From: Candidatus Baltobacteraceae bacterium
GTDB lineage: Bacteria > Vulcanimicrobiota > Vulcanimicrobiia > Vulcanimicrobiales > Vulcanimicrobiaceae
DNA length: 56,977 bases
Reading direction: 5' to 3'
Assembly: GCA_035502855.1 (NCBI GenBank)
Contig: DATJTX010000007.1
Location: 1 to 56,977 of the forward strand
Shown here piece by piece: positions 44,141-53,374 of the stretch (within the stretch, counting starts at the first letter, position 1; each line of letters opens with the position of its first letter). The position numbers were made by a program, and so were the translations under genes. The notes under the pieces were generated by a model. The model searched no databases. It worked only from the letters and a program-made list of their open reading frames with translations, and was not told the origin of the DNA.

Positions 44141-44245
44141 GGCCGCACGATGCGGCCGCCCGGCCGAACCGTCTAGCCGCACGATGCGGCTGAAGGTTCG
44201 GAGCACAGGATGTGCACCCGGCCGAAGGCCGGCCGAACCGTCTAG
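44141..44245. repeat. Paired direct repeats at the receptor 3' end
   Basis: GCCGCACGATGCGGC occurs at 44142-44156 and 44176-44190; each copy is itself a hairpin. GGCCGAACCGTCTAG occurs at 44162-44176 and 44231-44245, the latter spanning the receptor stop codon. Probably a duplicated transcript-end module. Confidence 0.55.
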
Positions 44246-47200
44246 AGTTTGATCCTAAAGTCGAGGTAGGCGTTGAACGGCAGCGAACCGACGATCGGCG
44301 TGTAGCCGTACGCGGTCTGTGCCTGCGCCAACTCGCCGCCGGTTGCGGTGAGCGGAGCCACGTTGCCGACCGGTGCACCGTACTCCTCCGCGGTCGACGA
44401 GCCGTAGCCGCAAATCGCCCGCGAGGGAAGTCCGTAAGCACTAGTTGTCCACGGAGCCTTCGTGCCGCCGGCGCAGATATCAAAGATATTTGCAAGCGTC
44501 AGCACTGCGGTGATCCGCGGGGTGAGATCGTACGACAACTGCGTGCTCAGCGTGTATCGGGACGGAGTGATGAACGCACCCATGTTGTCGAATTTACCGG
44601 TTGAGATGTCGGGGATATACAGCGTGTCCGTACAGCTCGCCGGGTTGGCTGCATTCCCGTAGCCGCCGGCCGAGCCGTAGTAGACCGAGCCGATGGGGAA
44701 TGTGCTCGCGGTGCTGCAACTCGAGGGGTCGTACCCGGTCTCGGCCAGCGGGTAGCCGTAACGATTGCCGGCGCTGAATTGCAGCGCGGGCGTGATCGCC
44801 CACTTGTCGTGCTTGTAGTTCAGCACGATCGTGGCCACGTACGGCGTGACGAAGGACGAATAGTCCCCTGCAGCCGGCGTGAACGGGAACAGGCTATACG
44901 GCCAATAGTCCGCACCGGTGCTGAAGAGCGCCTGCGGCGATGCGTTCCAGTATGGGTTGGCGACATCCGCAGCGGTGCAAGCCGACGCCGGACTGGCCGC
45001 GGTGATGCCGGGGCCGTAGCACGGCTGCACCGCGGCGCCGCTCGGTGTGGTCGGTGTTCCCGAGCCGCAAAGCGATTTCGACGCCGTGCCCGTTGCGCAC
45101 GCCGACGTCATCGCGTTGTAGGCCTGGATGTTGTCGTTGATCGCGGTCAGAACCGACGAACCCGAGGTCAGGTTGCTATAATTCACGTACGCATTGGTGT
45201 AGGTGAATGCGAGCAATCCCGAGAGGCCGTTTCGTGAGAAGTCACCTTTCTGCAAGTCGAACTCGAAGCCCCGATTCGTTTGCGCGCCGATGTTCAAACC
45301 CGAGACGAAGCCGGTGGTGACGTTGAGGAAGAACTCCTGGATCTGGTCTTGTGTCTTGCGATAGAAAGGCGTGATCTTCATCGACCAGTCCGTTCCTTTG
45401 AACTGGTGCTCCCACGACAGGTCGTAGTTGTTGGAGACTTCGGGAGCGATCGGATAGGTCGGGCTCGTGCGGCCGTAGCCGAAAAACGTCGGCCCGAGAT
45501 AATCCGGCAGATCCTGCTGTAGCGTGTCGTACTCTTCGAACGCCGTCGTCGGCGCTTGATCGTACCGGCCGTAGCTGGCTCGGATCACGTTGAGCGGGTT
45601 GAGCGTGTACGTAAGCCCAACGCGCGGCTGCCACACTTCGAATGTGTTGGTAACGGGGTCGTTCGTAAGTGTTGCCGGGACATAACCGGTGCCGAACGGC
45701 GCTCCCTCGACCGCCGTGTTGGTGCACCCTCCATTGCTCGCGTTGACGGCGGTCGTCACCACCGGAAGCGGAACCGCTGCGCTACCCGGCGACGCCGTGT
45801 TGTAACACATCTCGTTGTTCCAGGCATTGAACCAGAAGTTACGCGCACCGCCGGCCGTACTATTCGGGACGAATCCGAAGTCGTCGAACCGGACGCCGAC
45901 GTTGAAATGCAGCTTATCGGTCGGATCCCAATTATCGGTGATCGCGCCCGAGTAGAATTGCGGCGTGACGTCGTTGTATTCGCCGTCGTAGCCGTTCTCG
46001 GTGGCGAGCCATTCGCACGGCGCGCCGCCGCAGGTTCCGGTGATCGGGGCGAAGGCTGCCGCTCCACCGGTGGCCGCCGCACCGACGGTGACGTTACCCG
46101 GGGCGTAGCCCTGTATCGTGCTGCAGCCGGTGGGTGTTCCATTCGGCATGTAGCAGATCCCCGAGTCGGGATCCGCCGAGCTCACCAGCGTTGCCATCTG
46201 CATGCCGTTGCTCTCGAACCCCGTGTACGAGTTGGTGCGTTCGGAGCTCGCCGTCGTGTACGAGCCTTGTACTTGCAGCAAGTTCTCAGGGTTGAGCTGA
46301 TCGGCAAACTCCGCGCTGAAGCCGCGCGTGTGCGAGCTGACCTGATAGTCGGCCGGAATCGAGTACTGATCGACTCCCGTCTCCAGATAGTACGCGACAC
46401 CGTCCGGACCGTAGTTGAGCCAGTTGGAGTAGTCGGTGTAGCCGTACATGCGCAGATAGGCATTGGAACCGAAGTTCTTCTGATATTGCACTTTGATGAT
46501 GGCATCGTTGATCTGCTCGTCATCGCGGTTGTTGACTGGCAAGGTCGACCCTTGCGCGTCGGGCCACGTATACGGCGAGATTTGGCTGCTGATGTTCGCC
46601 GGATTGATCGCGGTATTCAGCCCGCCGGTGTAAACGTTGCCCGACAGATACGGAATCGAGGTGCCGATTCCGAGCGCCGGGTTGCTGAAGAGATTGCCGA
46701 AGTCGGTAATCGCGTTCGAGAGATATTCATCGATTGACGAAGTCTCGTAGAGCGCTTGGATGTCGTCACGGCCGCCGTCGTGTTTGTGCGGAATGCCGAA
46801 ATGGAAATTCAGCACCGTATCGCGGTCGTACAGCGTGGTCGGAAAGACGTCCGCTGAGAAAGGCGAGTTCACGAAGCCGGGCGTTACCACACCGTCGGCT
46901 GGGTTGCCGGTCGTGAAGACACTCTGACCCGGCATCCAGGTCCCGTTCACGTAACACGACGGCAGACTCGCCGTCGGCGCAGCCGGGCACGGCGTAAAGA
47001 CGGAGCCGTACGCGTTGCTGATCGACGCGCCGTCGAATTGATCGTAGACGCGCGTGTCCTGGTTGTATCCGCCGAGACCAACGTAATATGAGAAGAGCCG
47101 GTCCGGCGAGGCGCCTCCTACCTCCACGTTTGCTTTGTGATAAAACGTTGGGAAGCCGACGCCCAGATCGGACGAGGCGTAGCCGGGATACGTGCCGGTC

Positions 47201-47943
47201 TTGATCACCTGGTTGATGTATCCCGCCAGACCTTGACCTTGCGCATCGGCCGGCGCAGCGCCGGTATAGACCTGCACTTCCTGTTGACCGAGCGAGGTTG
47301 CCGTATTCGATGGATAGGTATCGAACGAGCGGTTGACCGGAACGCCGTCGACTTCGTAGCCGACTTGATCGAAGTCACCGCCGCGAATATAGACGGTCTG
47401 GAACCAGCCCATTTGGCCGACCGGCACGTAGGCGCCGGGCATCGTCGCGATCGCCGAATAGGCGTTGTCGAGACCGCCCCCGCCGCCCAGGCCGGTAACT
47501 TTGGCACTGGTCGCCGCATTTACCGAGTACACGTCGGAGGTCGTGCCCGCTCTGATGAGTGCGCCCGGTGCCGTCGAAACGGTCGTCGCGATGATCTTGA
47601 GCCGTGGTTTCATCGTAAAGGCGAGCGTCTGCGTTTGGTCGGCAAAGACCGTGATGCCCGCGATCGAGATAGGATCGTAATCTGCTTTTTCGAGCGACAC
47701 CGTATATGTATCCGGTGCCAGCGAGAGGAACACGAAGTGTCCCGAGGCGTCGGTGGTGGTAGTGGCAATTTGCGACGCCGAGGTAGCCTTGACGGCCGCA
47801 CCCGCTATCGGTTTGCCACTCGTGTCGTTTACCGTCCCGCTCAAGCCGCCGGTTGTTCCCGCCAGTACCCATGTTCCCTGGCAGAAAAATGCGACGGCCA
47901 TAGCGAGTCCCACCACAGAACGCCGTAGCGTTGAGCGTTTCAT
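44242..47943 (-). CDS. TonB-dependent receptor with CarboxypepD_reg-like domain
   Basis: A 1233-residue outer-membrane receptor. A signal peptide (VVGLAMAVAFFCQGTWVLA) precedes a carboxypeptidase-regulatory-like Ig domain (residues about 33-112). A plug domain follows with VYIRGGDFDQVGYEVDGVPVNRSFDTYP and a barrel to the end (NAYLDFRIKL). No clear TonB box is visible before the plug. It takes up a bulky nutrient in an energy-dependent way; the ligand is unknown. Similar receptors are common in Acidobacteria-like lineages. Confidence 0.88.
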   Translation of the reverse strand: MKRSTLRRSVVGLAMAVAFFCQGTWVLAGTTGGLSGTVNDTSGKPIAGAAVKATSASQIATTTTDASGHFVFLSLAPDTYTVSLEKADYDPISIAGITVFADQTQTLAFTMKPRLKIIATTVSTAPGALIRAGTTSDVYSVNAATSAKVTGLGGGGGLDNAYSAIATMPGAYVPVGQMGWFQTVYIRGGDFDQVGYEVDGVPVNRSFDTYPSNTATSLGQQEVQVYTGAAPADAQGQGLAGYINQVIKTGTYPGYASSDLGVGFPTFYHKANVEVGGASPDRLFSYYVGLGGYNQDTRVYDQFDGASISNAYGSVFTPCPAAPTASLPSCYVNGTWMPGQSVFTTGNPADGVVTPGFVNSPFSADVFPTTLYDRDTVLNFHFGIPHKHDGGRDDIQALYETSSIDEYLSNAITDFGNLFSNPALGIGTSIPYLSGNVYTGGLNTAINPANISSQISPYTWPDAQGSTLPVNNRDDEQINDAIIKVQYQKNFGSNAYLRMYGYTDYSNWLNYGPDGVAYYLETGVDQYSIPADYQVSSHTRGFSAEFADQLNPENLLQVQGSYTTASSERTNSYTGFESNGMQMATLVSSADPDSGICYMPNGTPTGCSTIQGYAPGNVTVGAAATGGAAAFAPITGTCGGAPCEWLATENGYDGEYNDVTPQFYSGAITDNWDPTDKLHFNVGVRFDDFGFVPNSTAGGARNFWFNAWNNEMCYNTASPGSAAVPLPVVTTAVNASNGGCTNTAVEGAPFGTGYVPATLTNDPVTNTFEVWQPRVGLTYTLNPLNVIRASYGRYDQAPTTAFEEYDTLQQDLPDYLGPTFFGYGRTSPTYPIAPEVSNNYDLSWEHQFKGTDWSMKITPFYRKTQDQIQEFFLNVTTGFVSGLNIGAQTNRGFEFDLQKGDFSRNGLSGLLAFTYTNAYVNYSNLTSGSSVLTAINDNIQAYNAMTSACATGTASKSLCGSGTPTTPSGAAVQPCYGPGITAASPASACTAADVANPYWNASPQALFSTGADYWPYSLFPFTPAAGDYSSFVTPYVATIVLNYKHDKWAITPALQFSAGNRYGYPLAETGYDPSSCSTASTFPIGSVYYGSAGGYGNAANPASCTDTLYIPDISTGKFDNMGAFITPSRYTLSTQLSYDLTPRITAVLTLANIFDICAGGTKAPWTTSAYGLPSRAICGYGSSTAEEYGAPVGNVAPLTATGGELAQAQTAYGYTPIVGSLPFNAYLDFRIKL

Positions 47944-48121
47944 GCGTTGGTTTTCCTCATTTCTGGTGTCCTAAAGAAGTATGCGAAAACACGCGGCACG
48001 CGGCCGCGCAACATCGCGCCTCAAGCATGGCACAGGAGTAGCTCAGCATGCATAACGCGAAACAACACGCACGTTAGATCGTGTCAAGCGCAACGACGGT
48101 AAAGATGGGACGATAGTGTCG

Positions 48122-49177
48122 ATGCAAATTGTACGTTCATGCGTGGCGCTCTGTGCTATCTTCGCGCTCTGCGCGCTCGCCGAAGGCTCCACGATGCCCT
48201 CGTTCGACGGCGGCAGCGCCTGGTTCGACAGCCCGCCGCTGCAACCGAGCGCTCTGCGCGGCAAGGTCGTGCTCGTCGATTTCTGGGAATACACGTGCTT
48301 GAATTGTCTGCGCACGCTGCCGTATCTGCGGGAGTGGTACAAGCGCTATCACGACGACGGCTTCACGATCGTCGGCGTGCAGTCTCCCGAATTCGATTTC
48401 TCGGGGCAACCCAAAAATGTCGAAGAGGGGGCCAAGCAGCTTGGCATTACCTGGCCGGTGATCGTGGATCCCAATCACACGATCTGGTCCCGCTACGGCG
48501 TTGAGGTGTGGCCGACCGAAATGCTCTTCGACCAGCAGGGCCGGCTCGTCGACGTGAATACCGGCGAGGGCAACTACCAATTGACCGAATCGAAGATTCA
48601 GGCGCTGCTGCGCGCGGGAAACCCGAGCCTCGCGCTGCCGCCGCTGATGGCGCTCCTGCCGCAAGACAACTACGATAAACCCGGCGCGGTGTGTTATCCG
48701 ATGACCCCGGAGATTTTGACCGGGCGTGCGCCGATTGCCGACGCGCCGTCGTTCGGGAATCCCGCGACCGATCTCGACTACGCCGATCGCGGCGGCAATC
48801 ACCGTGACGGCGCGGTCTATCTCGACGGCTACTGGCACGCGAATCCCGAGGGCGTCTTTTTTGGCGGCGGGGGTGGTTACTTCGAGCTGGAGTACCACGC
48901 GATACAGGTGTCGGTCGTGATGTCGCCGGGGCGCGGTCCTTCACGCGTCGACGTGAGCGAAGACGGTGCCCCCGTGCCGCGCGAGGACGCCGGAGCGGAC
49001 CTGCAATACGACGCGAGCGGAAAGTCGTACGTGCTGGTCGATGCTCCCCGTGCGTACGATCTGATCATGAACAAGAACTTCGGACACCACGACCTGCGTC
49101 TGTCACCACAGGGCTACGACGTCGGTATTTACGATATCGCGTTCGAGTCGTGCGAGGTGCCCGGCGCAGCCAAGTGA
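48122..49177 (+). CDS. Exported thioredoxin-like protein, DipZ-like C-terminus
   Basis: A 351-residue protein. A signal peptide (MQIVRSCVALCAIFALCAL) is followed by a thioredoxin fold with redox motif CLNC in DFWEYTCLNCLRTLPYL and cis-Pro in VWPTEMLF. The C-terminal half (GYDVGIYDIAFE; LDGYWHANPEGV) is the beta-rich domain seen after the thioredoxin module in DipZ proteins. It is probably a periplasmic disulfide reductase or sensor. A GTG at 48116 is an alternative start. Confidence 0.82.
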   Translation: MQIVRSCVALCAIFALCALAEGSTMPSFDGGSAWFDSPPLQPSALRGKVVLVDFWEYTCLNCLRTLPYLREWYKRYHDDGFTIVGVQSPEFDFSGQPKNVEEGAKQLGITWPVIVDPNHTIWSRYGVEVWPTEMLFDQQGRLVDVNTGEGNYQLTESKIQALLRAGNPSLALPPLMALLPQDNYDKPGAVCYPMTPEILTGRAPIADAPSFGNPATDLDYADRGGNHRDGAVYLDGYWHANPEGVFFGGGGGYFELEYHAIQVSVVMSPGRGPSRVDVSEDGAPVPREDAGADLQYDASGKSYVLVDAPRAYDLIMNKNFGHHDLRLSPQGYDVGIYDIAFESCEVPGAAK

Positions 49178-50544
49178 AGCGCGCGGCAGCGCGCACACAG
49201 CGACATGCGAAAAAATTCGTTCAATTCGCTCGAACGTAACGGCTCCGCACAGCGATCGCAAAGCGGCGGCCGTCCACGTTCGATCGTGCGTATCAGGTCT
49301 GCATGCGTCCGCCGCAGCGGGGCATAGAGCGGATCGATCGCGGCAATGAACAGCGCCGGCTCGCGCGTCATGAGGGCGCGCTGCAGCAATTCTGCCGCGG
49401 TCTCGTTGTGCCCTAACGCGAGATGCACGGCGCTGAGCGAGATCTCCGCCGGCATCGGTGAGCGCTCGAGCAACGCGATCGCATCGCGCGCTTGCGCGCG
49501 ATCCCCACGCCGGGCGGCGATGATTCCACGCGTCGCCGCGACGCGCGTTGCCATGTCCGGGCCGCTGATGCGCTCGAGCCGGCGCAGAGCGAGGTCATAG
49601 GTTTCCAGCATCGTGCACGAACACGCATCATAGAAGATCGCCGGCGTGTGTTCGGGATCGAGGGTGAGCGCGTTTTCGAAATAGCGGCGCGCCTCGTCGT
49701 ACCGGCCCGCGATATAGAGCGCTATCCCGAGCTGCGAGGTCGCGTTCGGTGAAGCGGGCCGTGCGCTCACGGCCAAGTCGGCTTGGGTCAGCGCCGCGTC
49801 GAAATCTTGGCGGGCGAGGCGCTCCCAAAGGGCAGCGCTGTGCGCGGCGGGCAACTGCGGACCGAGCACCAGCGCATGCTCGACCGCGCTGCGCGTCTGT
49901 TCGCGATTCGCACCGAAAAAGAGCAGCAGCGTTGCCAGCGCGGCGAACGCGTCGGCCGAAGAAGGATCGTCTTCGATGACGGTGGCGAGCGTGCACTTTG
50001 CGAGCCAATAGGCTCGGTACGGTTCGTAGAAGAGCCGGATGCCGGCGGCAATATAGGCCTTGGCAAGCATGATGCGGGCCGCAAGATAGTCGGGGTCGCG
50101 CTCGCAGATACGCTCGAAGAGCCCGATGGCCTGGATGATTGCGCCCTCGGTCCGGCGGCGAAACTTCGAGACCGCTTGCTGGAAGAGCGGAAATTCGGCG
50201 CGCTGGAAATCGGGCGACTGATTTGTTGCTTCGATCGGCGAACCACCGGTGAACTGCAAACCGATGCCGGGCACGGTGCGAATGAACTCGCGGTCGCCTC
50301 CGTGCTGCGAGAGCGTCTGCCGCAAGCGATAGACGGTTTGGGTCAGCGCGGCGTCGCTCGCCGCGGCGCCTCGCCAGAGCCGCTCGATGATCTCGTCTTT
50401 GGAGATGGTCCTCGGGCGCTGCAGGGCGAGGAACGCGAGGAGTTCGGCTTCCTTGGGCTTGAGCATCACGGGCGAACCGGCATGCCACAGCTGCTGCTCG
50501 GGCATGCTCAGCACGAACGGGCCGAAAAGAATCTCACTCAACAC
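49129..50544 (-). CDS. Winged-helix/TPR transcriptional regulator with C-terminal zinc site
   Basis: A 471-residue regulator. Residues 1-100 form an OmpR-type winged helix (LKPKEAELLAFLALQRPRTISKDEIIERLW, then LTQTVYRLRQTL). A TPR-like helical array follows (for example YDEARRYFENALTLDPEH). The C-terminus has CDRC...CARC, a likely zinc knuckle. SARP/CadC-like regulators have this winged-helix plus helical arrangement. It is divergent from the TauE/SafE fusion gene over 35 bp and may regulate it. The 3' end overlaps the DipZ-like gene by 49 bp. Confidence 0.82.
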   Translation of the reverse strand: MLSEILFGPFVLSMPEQQLWHAGSPVMLKPKEAELLAFLALQRPRTISKDEIIERLWRGAAASDAALTQTVYRLRQTLSQHGGDREFIRTVPGIGLQFTGGSPIEATNQSPDFQRAEFPLFQQAVSKFRRRTEGAIIQAIGLFERICERDPDYLAARIMLAKAYIAAGIRLFYEPYRAYWLAKCTLATVIEDDPSSADAFAALATLLLFFGANREQTRSAVEHALVLGPQLPAAHSAALWERLARQDFDAALTQADLAVSARPASPNATSQLGIALYIAGRYDEARRYFENALTLDPEHTPAIFYDACSCTMLETYDLALRRLERISGPDMATRVAATRGIIAARRGDRAQARDAIALLERSPMPAEISLSAVHLALGHNETAAELLQRALMTREPALFIAAIDPLYAPLRRTHADLIRTIERGRPPLCDRCAEPLRSSELNEFFRMSLCARCRALHLAAPGTSHDSNAIS

Positions 50545-50579
50545 CAGACTCTACGAACGATGCCGCGAACGTGTGACCC

Positions 50580-51617
50580 ATGCTGAGCATTGCCGTCTAT
50601 TTTCTCTGCGGCCTCGTCTTTGGTTATGTCGGTGGTCTCTTCGGTATCGGAGGTGGACTCATCGGTATTCCGGTGCTCGGGGTCTTCTTCGGATATTCGG
50701 AACAGGCGGCGCAGGGAACGGCGATGGTGATGATCGTGCCGAACGTCCTGCTCGGACTGTGGAACTACTTCCACAAAGTTGGATTCGACGTGCGTTTGGC
50801 GGTCACGCTCGCGGTTTCGGCCGTACCGTGTACCTACGTCGCGGCCCACTTCGCGACCACGATGCCGAGCGGGCTCTTGCGAATGGCCTTCGCGATTTTC
50901 ATCGCAGCCATTGCGGCGCAGATGGCGTGGCGCACCTTTGGTCCCCAGCGAGCCGTAGCCAAACACCATTACCCCTGGCCGCTGGCGGCGCTGATCGGAG
51001 CGGTCGGTGGAACGTTCTCAGGATTGTTCGGCGTCGGCGGCGCGATCTTCGCCGTGCCGATGATGTCGATGTTCTTCGGGTTGAGCCAAGTCGTCGCTCA
51101 AGGGATGGGCCTCGCGCTGGTTGCTCCGGGGACCGTGGTGAGCATCGTGACCTATGGTTTTGCGCGCGACGTTGCGTGGATTCCAGGAATCGCCCTTGCC
51201 CTCGGCGGAGCAATCGCGGTGCCTCACGGTGTCAATTTGGCCAAGCGGTTGCCCGAACGGGTTTTGCGAGCACTCTTCATCGCGCTGATGCTCGCCGCCG
51301 CGTTCGGTTTGGCGGTGCGCTCCTCGGCCCGGGCCGCGACCCTGTTTGCGCCCTCGGGCATTCTCGCCGCTCCGGCGAAGTACGAGCGCAAGAACGTCAC
51401 CGTGATCGGCATCGTGGAGGACGTCACGGTTCGAGCGATCCCGGGCGGCGTGGTTTCGCAGTTTGCGCTCTGCGACAGCCGCTGCATCAACGTGGTCGAG
51501 TTCACCCGGCCTTCGTTCGCACCGGGGCAGTCGCTCACCGTTGCCGGGACGTTCCATACGATCTTTTCCAACGGCATCATTCAAGCGCGCAACGTTATCA
51601 TCGTCTCTAATCCATAA
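50580..51617 (+). CDS. TauE/SafE (TSUP) permease fused to OB-fold-like domain
   Basis: A 345-residue membrane protein. Residues 1-248 are a TSUP transporter with the duplicated GGLFGIGGGLIGIPVL and GTFSGLFGVGGAIFAVP motifs. TSUP members carry sulfite, sulfonates or organosulfur anions. Residues about 256-342 are a soluble OB-fold-like domain with LCDSRCINVVEF, a Cys298-x3-Cys302 pair. The same domain is encoded alone by the next gene, nine bases downstream. I do not know a family with this fusion. Its side of the membrane is probably periplasmic, by analogy with the secreted partner. Confidence 0.82.
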   Translation: MLSIAVYFLCGLVFGYVGGLFGIGGGLIGIPVLGVFFGYSEQAAQGTAMVMIVPNVLLGLWNYFHKVGFDVRLAVTLAVSAVPCTYVAAHFATTMPSGLLRMAFAIFIAAIAAQMAWRTFGPQRAVAKHHYPWPLAALIGAVGGTFSGLFGVGGAIFAVPMMSMFFGLSQVVAQGMGLALVAPGTVVSIVTYGFARDVAWIPGIALALGGAIAVPHGVNLAKRLPERVLRALFIALMLAAAFGLAVRSSARAATLFAPSGILAAPAKYERKNVTVIGIVEDVTVRAIPGGVVSQFALCDSRCINVVEFTRPSFAPGQSLTVAGTFHTIFSNGIIQARNVIIVSNP

Positions 51618-51626
51618 GAGGTACCC

Positions 51627-51989
51627 ATGAAACACTTTTTCGCCCTCGCGGCCGTGCTCGCGATCTCGGCCGGCGTTGCATGTGCGGACACGGCGCTCGC
51701 ACCTTCAGCCGTCGTCGCCGGGGCGTCGACGTACGACCGCCAGAGCGTCACCGTCACCGGGACCGTCAAGAACGTGCAGACCAAGCAAGGCCCGCGCGGT
51801 ACGATCACGCAGTATCAACTCTGCGATGCGCAGTGCGTCAACGTCGTGCAGTTCGGAAGCGCCACGGTGAGCGAGGGGCAAACGCAAACGATCACCGGCC
51901 GCTTCCGCGCCTCGGTCGATCGCGGCCCGATGCACGCGCAGAACGTGATCATGGTGATGCCGGCCGGGGGCTGGCACCACCCGCACTGA
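51627..51989 (+). CDS. Secreted OB-fold-like protein with CxxxC motif
   Basis: A 120-residue exported protein: signal peptide MKHFFALAAVLAISAGVACA, then an 86-residue domain paralogous to the C-terminus of the preceding permease. Shared features are VTVTGTVKNV (partner VTVIGIVEDV), the YQLCDAQCVNVVQF motif with Cys66/Cys70, and AQNVIMV. The tail is GGWHHPH. The Cys pair could carry sulfur, form a disulfide or bind metal; no function is established. Confidence 0.75.
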   Translation: MKHFFALAAVLAISAGVACADTALAPSAVVAGASTYDRQSVTVTGTVKNVQTKQGPRGTITQYQLCDAQCVNVVQFGSATVSEGQTQTITGRFRASVDRGPMHAQNVIMVMPAGGWHHPH

Positions 51990-52013
51990 CACGATTCAAT
52001 CGGCGGTTAACTA

Positions 52014-52601
52014 TCAGGATATAGAATCGGACGCAGGGGCTATCACTGCGTCCGAAGTGTCACTCACAACACTTCGCCGAGTATGGCTCATCGTGCGGTC
52101 CTTGTCATCACGGAGTCTAACACCATGCGCGAGGAGTTTGGGTGAGGCCAACCAGATCAGACGGCCGGTCAGCGGCGAACCGCCGCGGACGTCGACCGCG
52201 GCGACGCTCCCTTTCTTTAAGTCGAGATCGGCGCCGCCGATCAGCAGGCTGATCACCTCGCTCATCGACGGCTCGTGACCCACGAGCATGATCGCGTCGA
52301 CGTCATGATGGTCATCGAGCAATCTCGCCAGCCGCTCCAGCGAAAACTCGGTATCGACCCGCTCGTCCTCGACGAGTGCGTCGTGCAAGCGCAGTTCCTT
52401 GGCGACGATCTCGGCGGTTTGACGCGCGCGCACGAGCGGGCTGGTGACGATGACGTCGAGTACGAGCTTTAGTTCGCGCAGCGATTGTGCTTCGCGTGCG
52501 ATGCGCTTTCGCCCGTCCGGCGTGAGCGGCCGGTCGAAGTCGGAACCCTGCCACGTCTCGCGATCGCCGGCCGGACCGTGGCGCAGAAAATAAAGGATCA
52601 C
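52014..52601 (-). CDS. sixA: SixA-like phosphohistidine phosphatase
   Basis: A 195-residue histidine phosphatase. The RHG motif is residues 7-9 (LYFLRHGPAG), and the second catalytic region is VGHEPSMSEV. The basic ARQT loop is also present. It may dephosphorylate phosphohistidine signalling proteins, or other phosphoesters. The start is GTG at 52601, overlapping the stop of the upstream gene; the ATG at 52664 gives a non-homologous extension. Confidence 0.82.
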   Translation of the reverse strand: MILYFLRHGPAGDRETWQGSDFDRPLTPDGRKRIAREAQSLRELKLVLDVIVTSPLVRARQTAEIVAKELRLHDALVEDERVDTEFSLERLARLLDDHHDVDAIMLVGHEPSMSEVISLLIGGADLDLKKGSVAAVDVRGGSPLTGRLIWLASPKLLAHGVRLRDDKDRTMSHTRRSVVSDTSDAVIAPASDSIS

Positions 52602-53374
52602 ATTTTCCCGAAGAACGAGCCGATAGCAAAGTAGATGTCGCGCGTTTCGTCGCCGCGGGGGCATACGAGGTGAAGGACGTCGTACGGATGACCCTCGTAA
52701 TTCGCGAGCGCTTGCGAGGCTTCTCGAAATGCATCGCCATTCTTGTTGCAGCGCAGCGTGAGAAGATACATCTCCTCGTCCATTGCGCCGCTGAACTCGT
52801 CGGTTGCGCCGTCGAGCAAGGCATCGGCGAACGAGGTGCCGCCGTGCGTCGCCGGCGCAGAAGCGCGCGGGAGCCCGTCGAAGGCATCCTTCGGTGCCGC
52901 AAAGGCGATGGAATCGACGAGATCGTTGCGAAACGCGTAGGTCCAGGTCGCACCGCTCGGGTCGCTGTAAGTGAGCGTCGGACGCTGCCGTGCGTCGATC
53001 GTTTGCCGTCCCGGTCCTCGCTTCCCGACCACTTCGCTCAAGTGCATTCCGAGCGTGATGCCGAGCGGATCGGCTAACGCCGATGCCGGAATCGACGGGC
53101 GCGCGAAGACCGGGCGCGCGAGCTGCATACTTACGACGTACCCGCGGTGAAAACCGACGTAAAACGCGGCTCTCCCCTCATCGAGCGCGTAAGCGATGAA
53201 ATTGTCGCCGTCGGCTAACTGCGCGACAAACCCGGCTTCACCGAATCGTGCATAGACGTTTGCTTGCGTCTCGCCCAGCGTTATACCGAGCCATTGGGTC
53301 TGCTGCGGCGACGATGATGGCTGAGGTGCCGCGGCCAAGAGCAGTGCGAGGGAAGCGCCGGCCAACGCTCTCAT
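52598..53374 (-). CDS. Exported protein of unknown function
   Basis: A 258-residue protein with an Ala/Leu-rich signal peptide (MRALAGASLALLLAAAPQ). Two repeats of ITLG..(Q/H)..V...FG/RG occur (WLGITLGETQANVYARFGE; PLGITLGMHLSEVVGKRG), a pattern seen in small SmpA/OmlA-like domains. No function is apparent. It is coupled to the Mrp-like gene upstream (ATGA) and to sixA downstream (GTGA). Confidence 0.65.
   Translation of the reverse strand: MRALAGASLALLLAAAPQPSSSPQQTQWLGITLGETQANVYARFGEAGFVAQLADGDNFIAYALDEGRAAFYVGFHRGYVVSMQLARPVFARPSIPASALADPLGITLGMHLSEVVGKRGPGRQTIDARQRPTLTYSDPSGATWTYAFRNDLVDSIAFAAPKDAFDGLPRASAPATHGGTSFADALLDGATDEFSGAMDEEMYLLTLRCNKNGDAFREASQALANYEGHPYDVLHLVCPRGDETRDIYFAIGSFFGKM

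Noticed and set aside
44141-44245. CRISPR-like repetition near the receptor 3' end
   Set aside because: Only two copies of each 15-nt repeat, with no uniform spacers and no cas genes.
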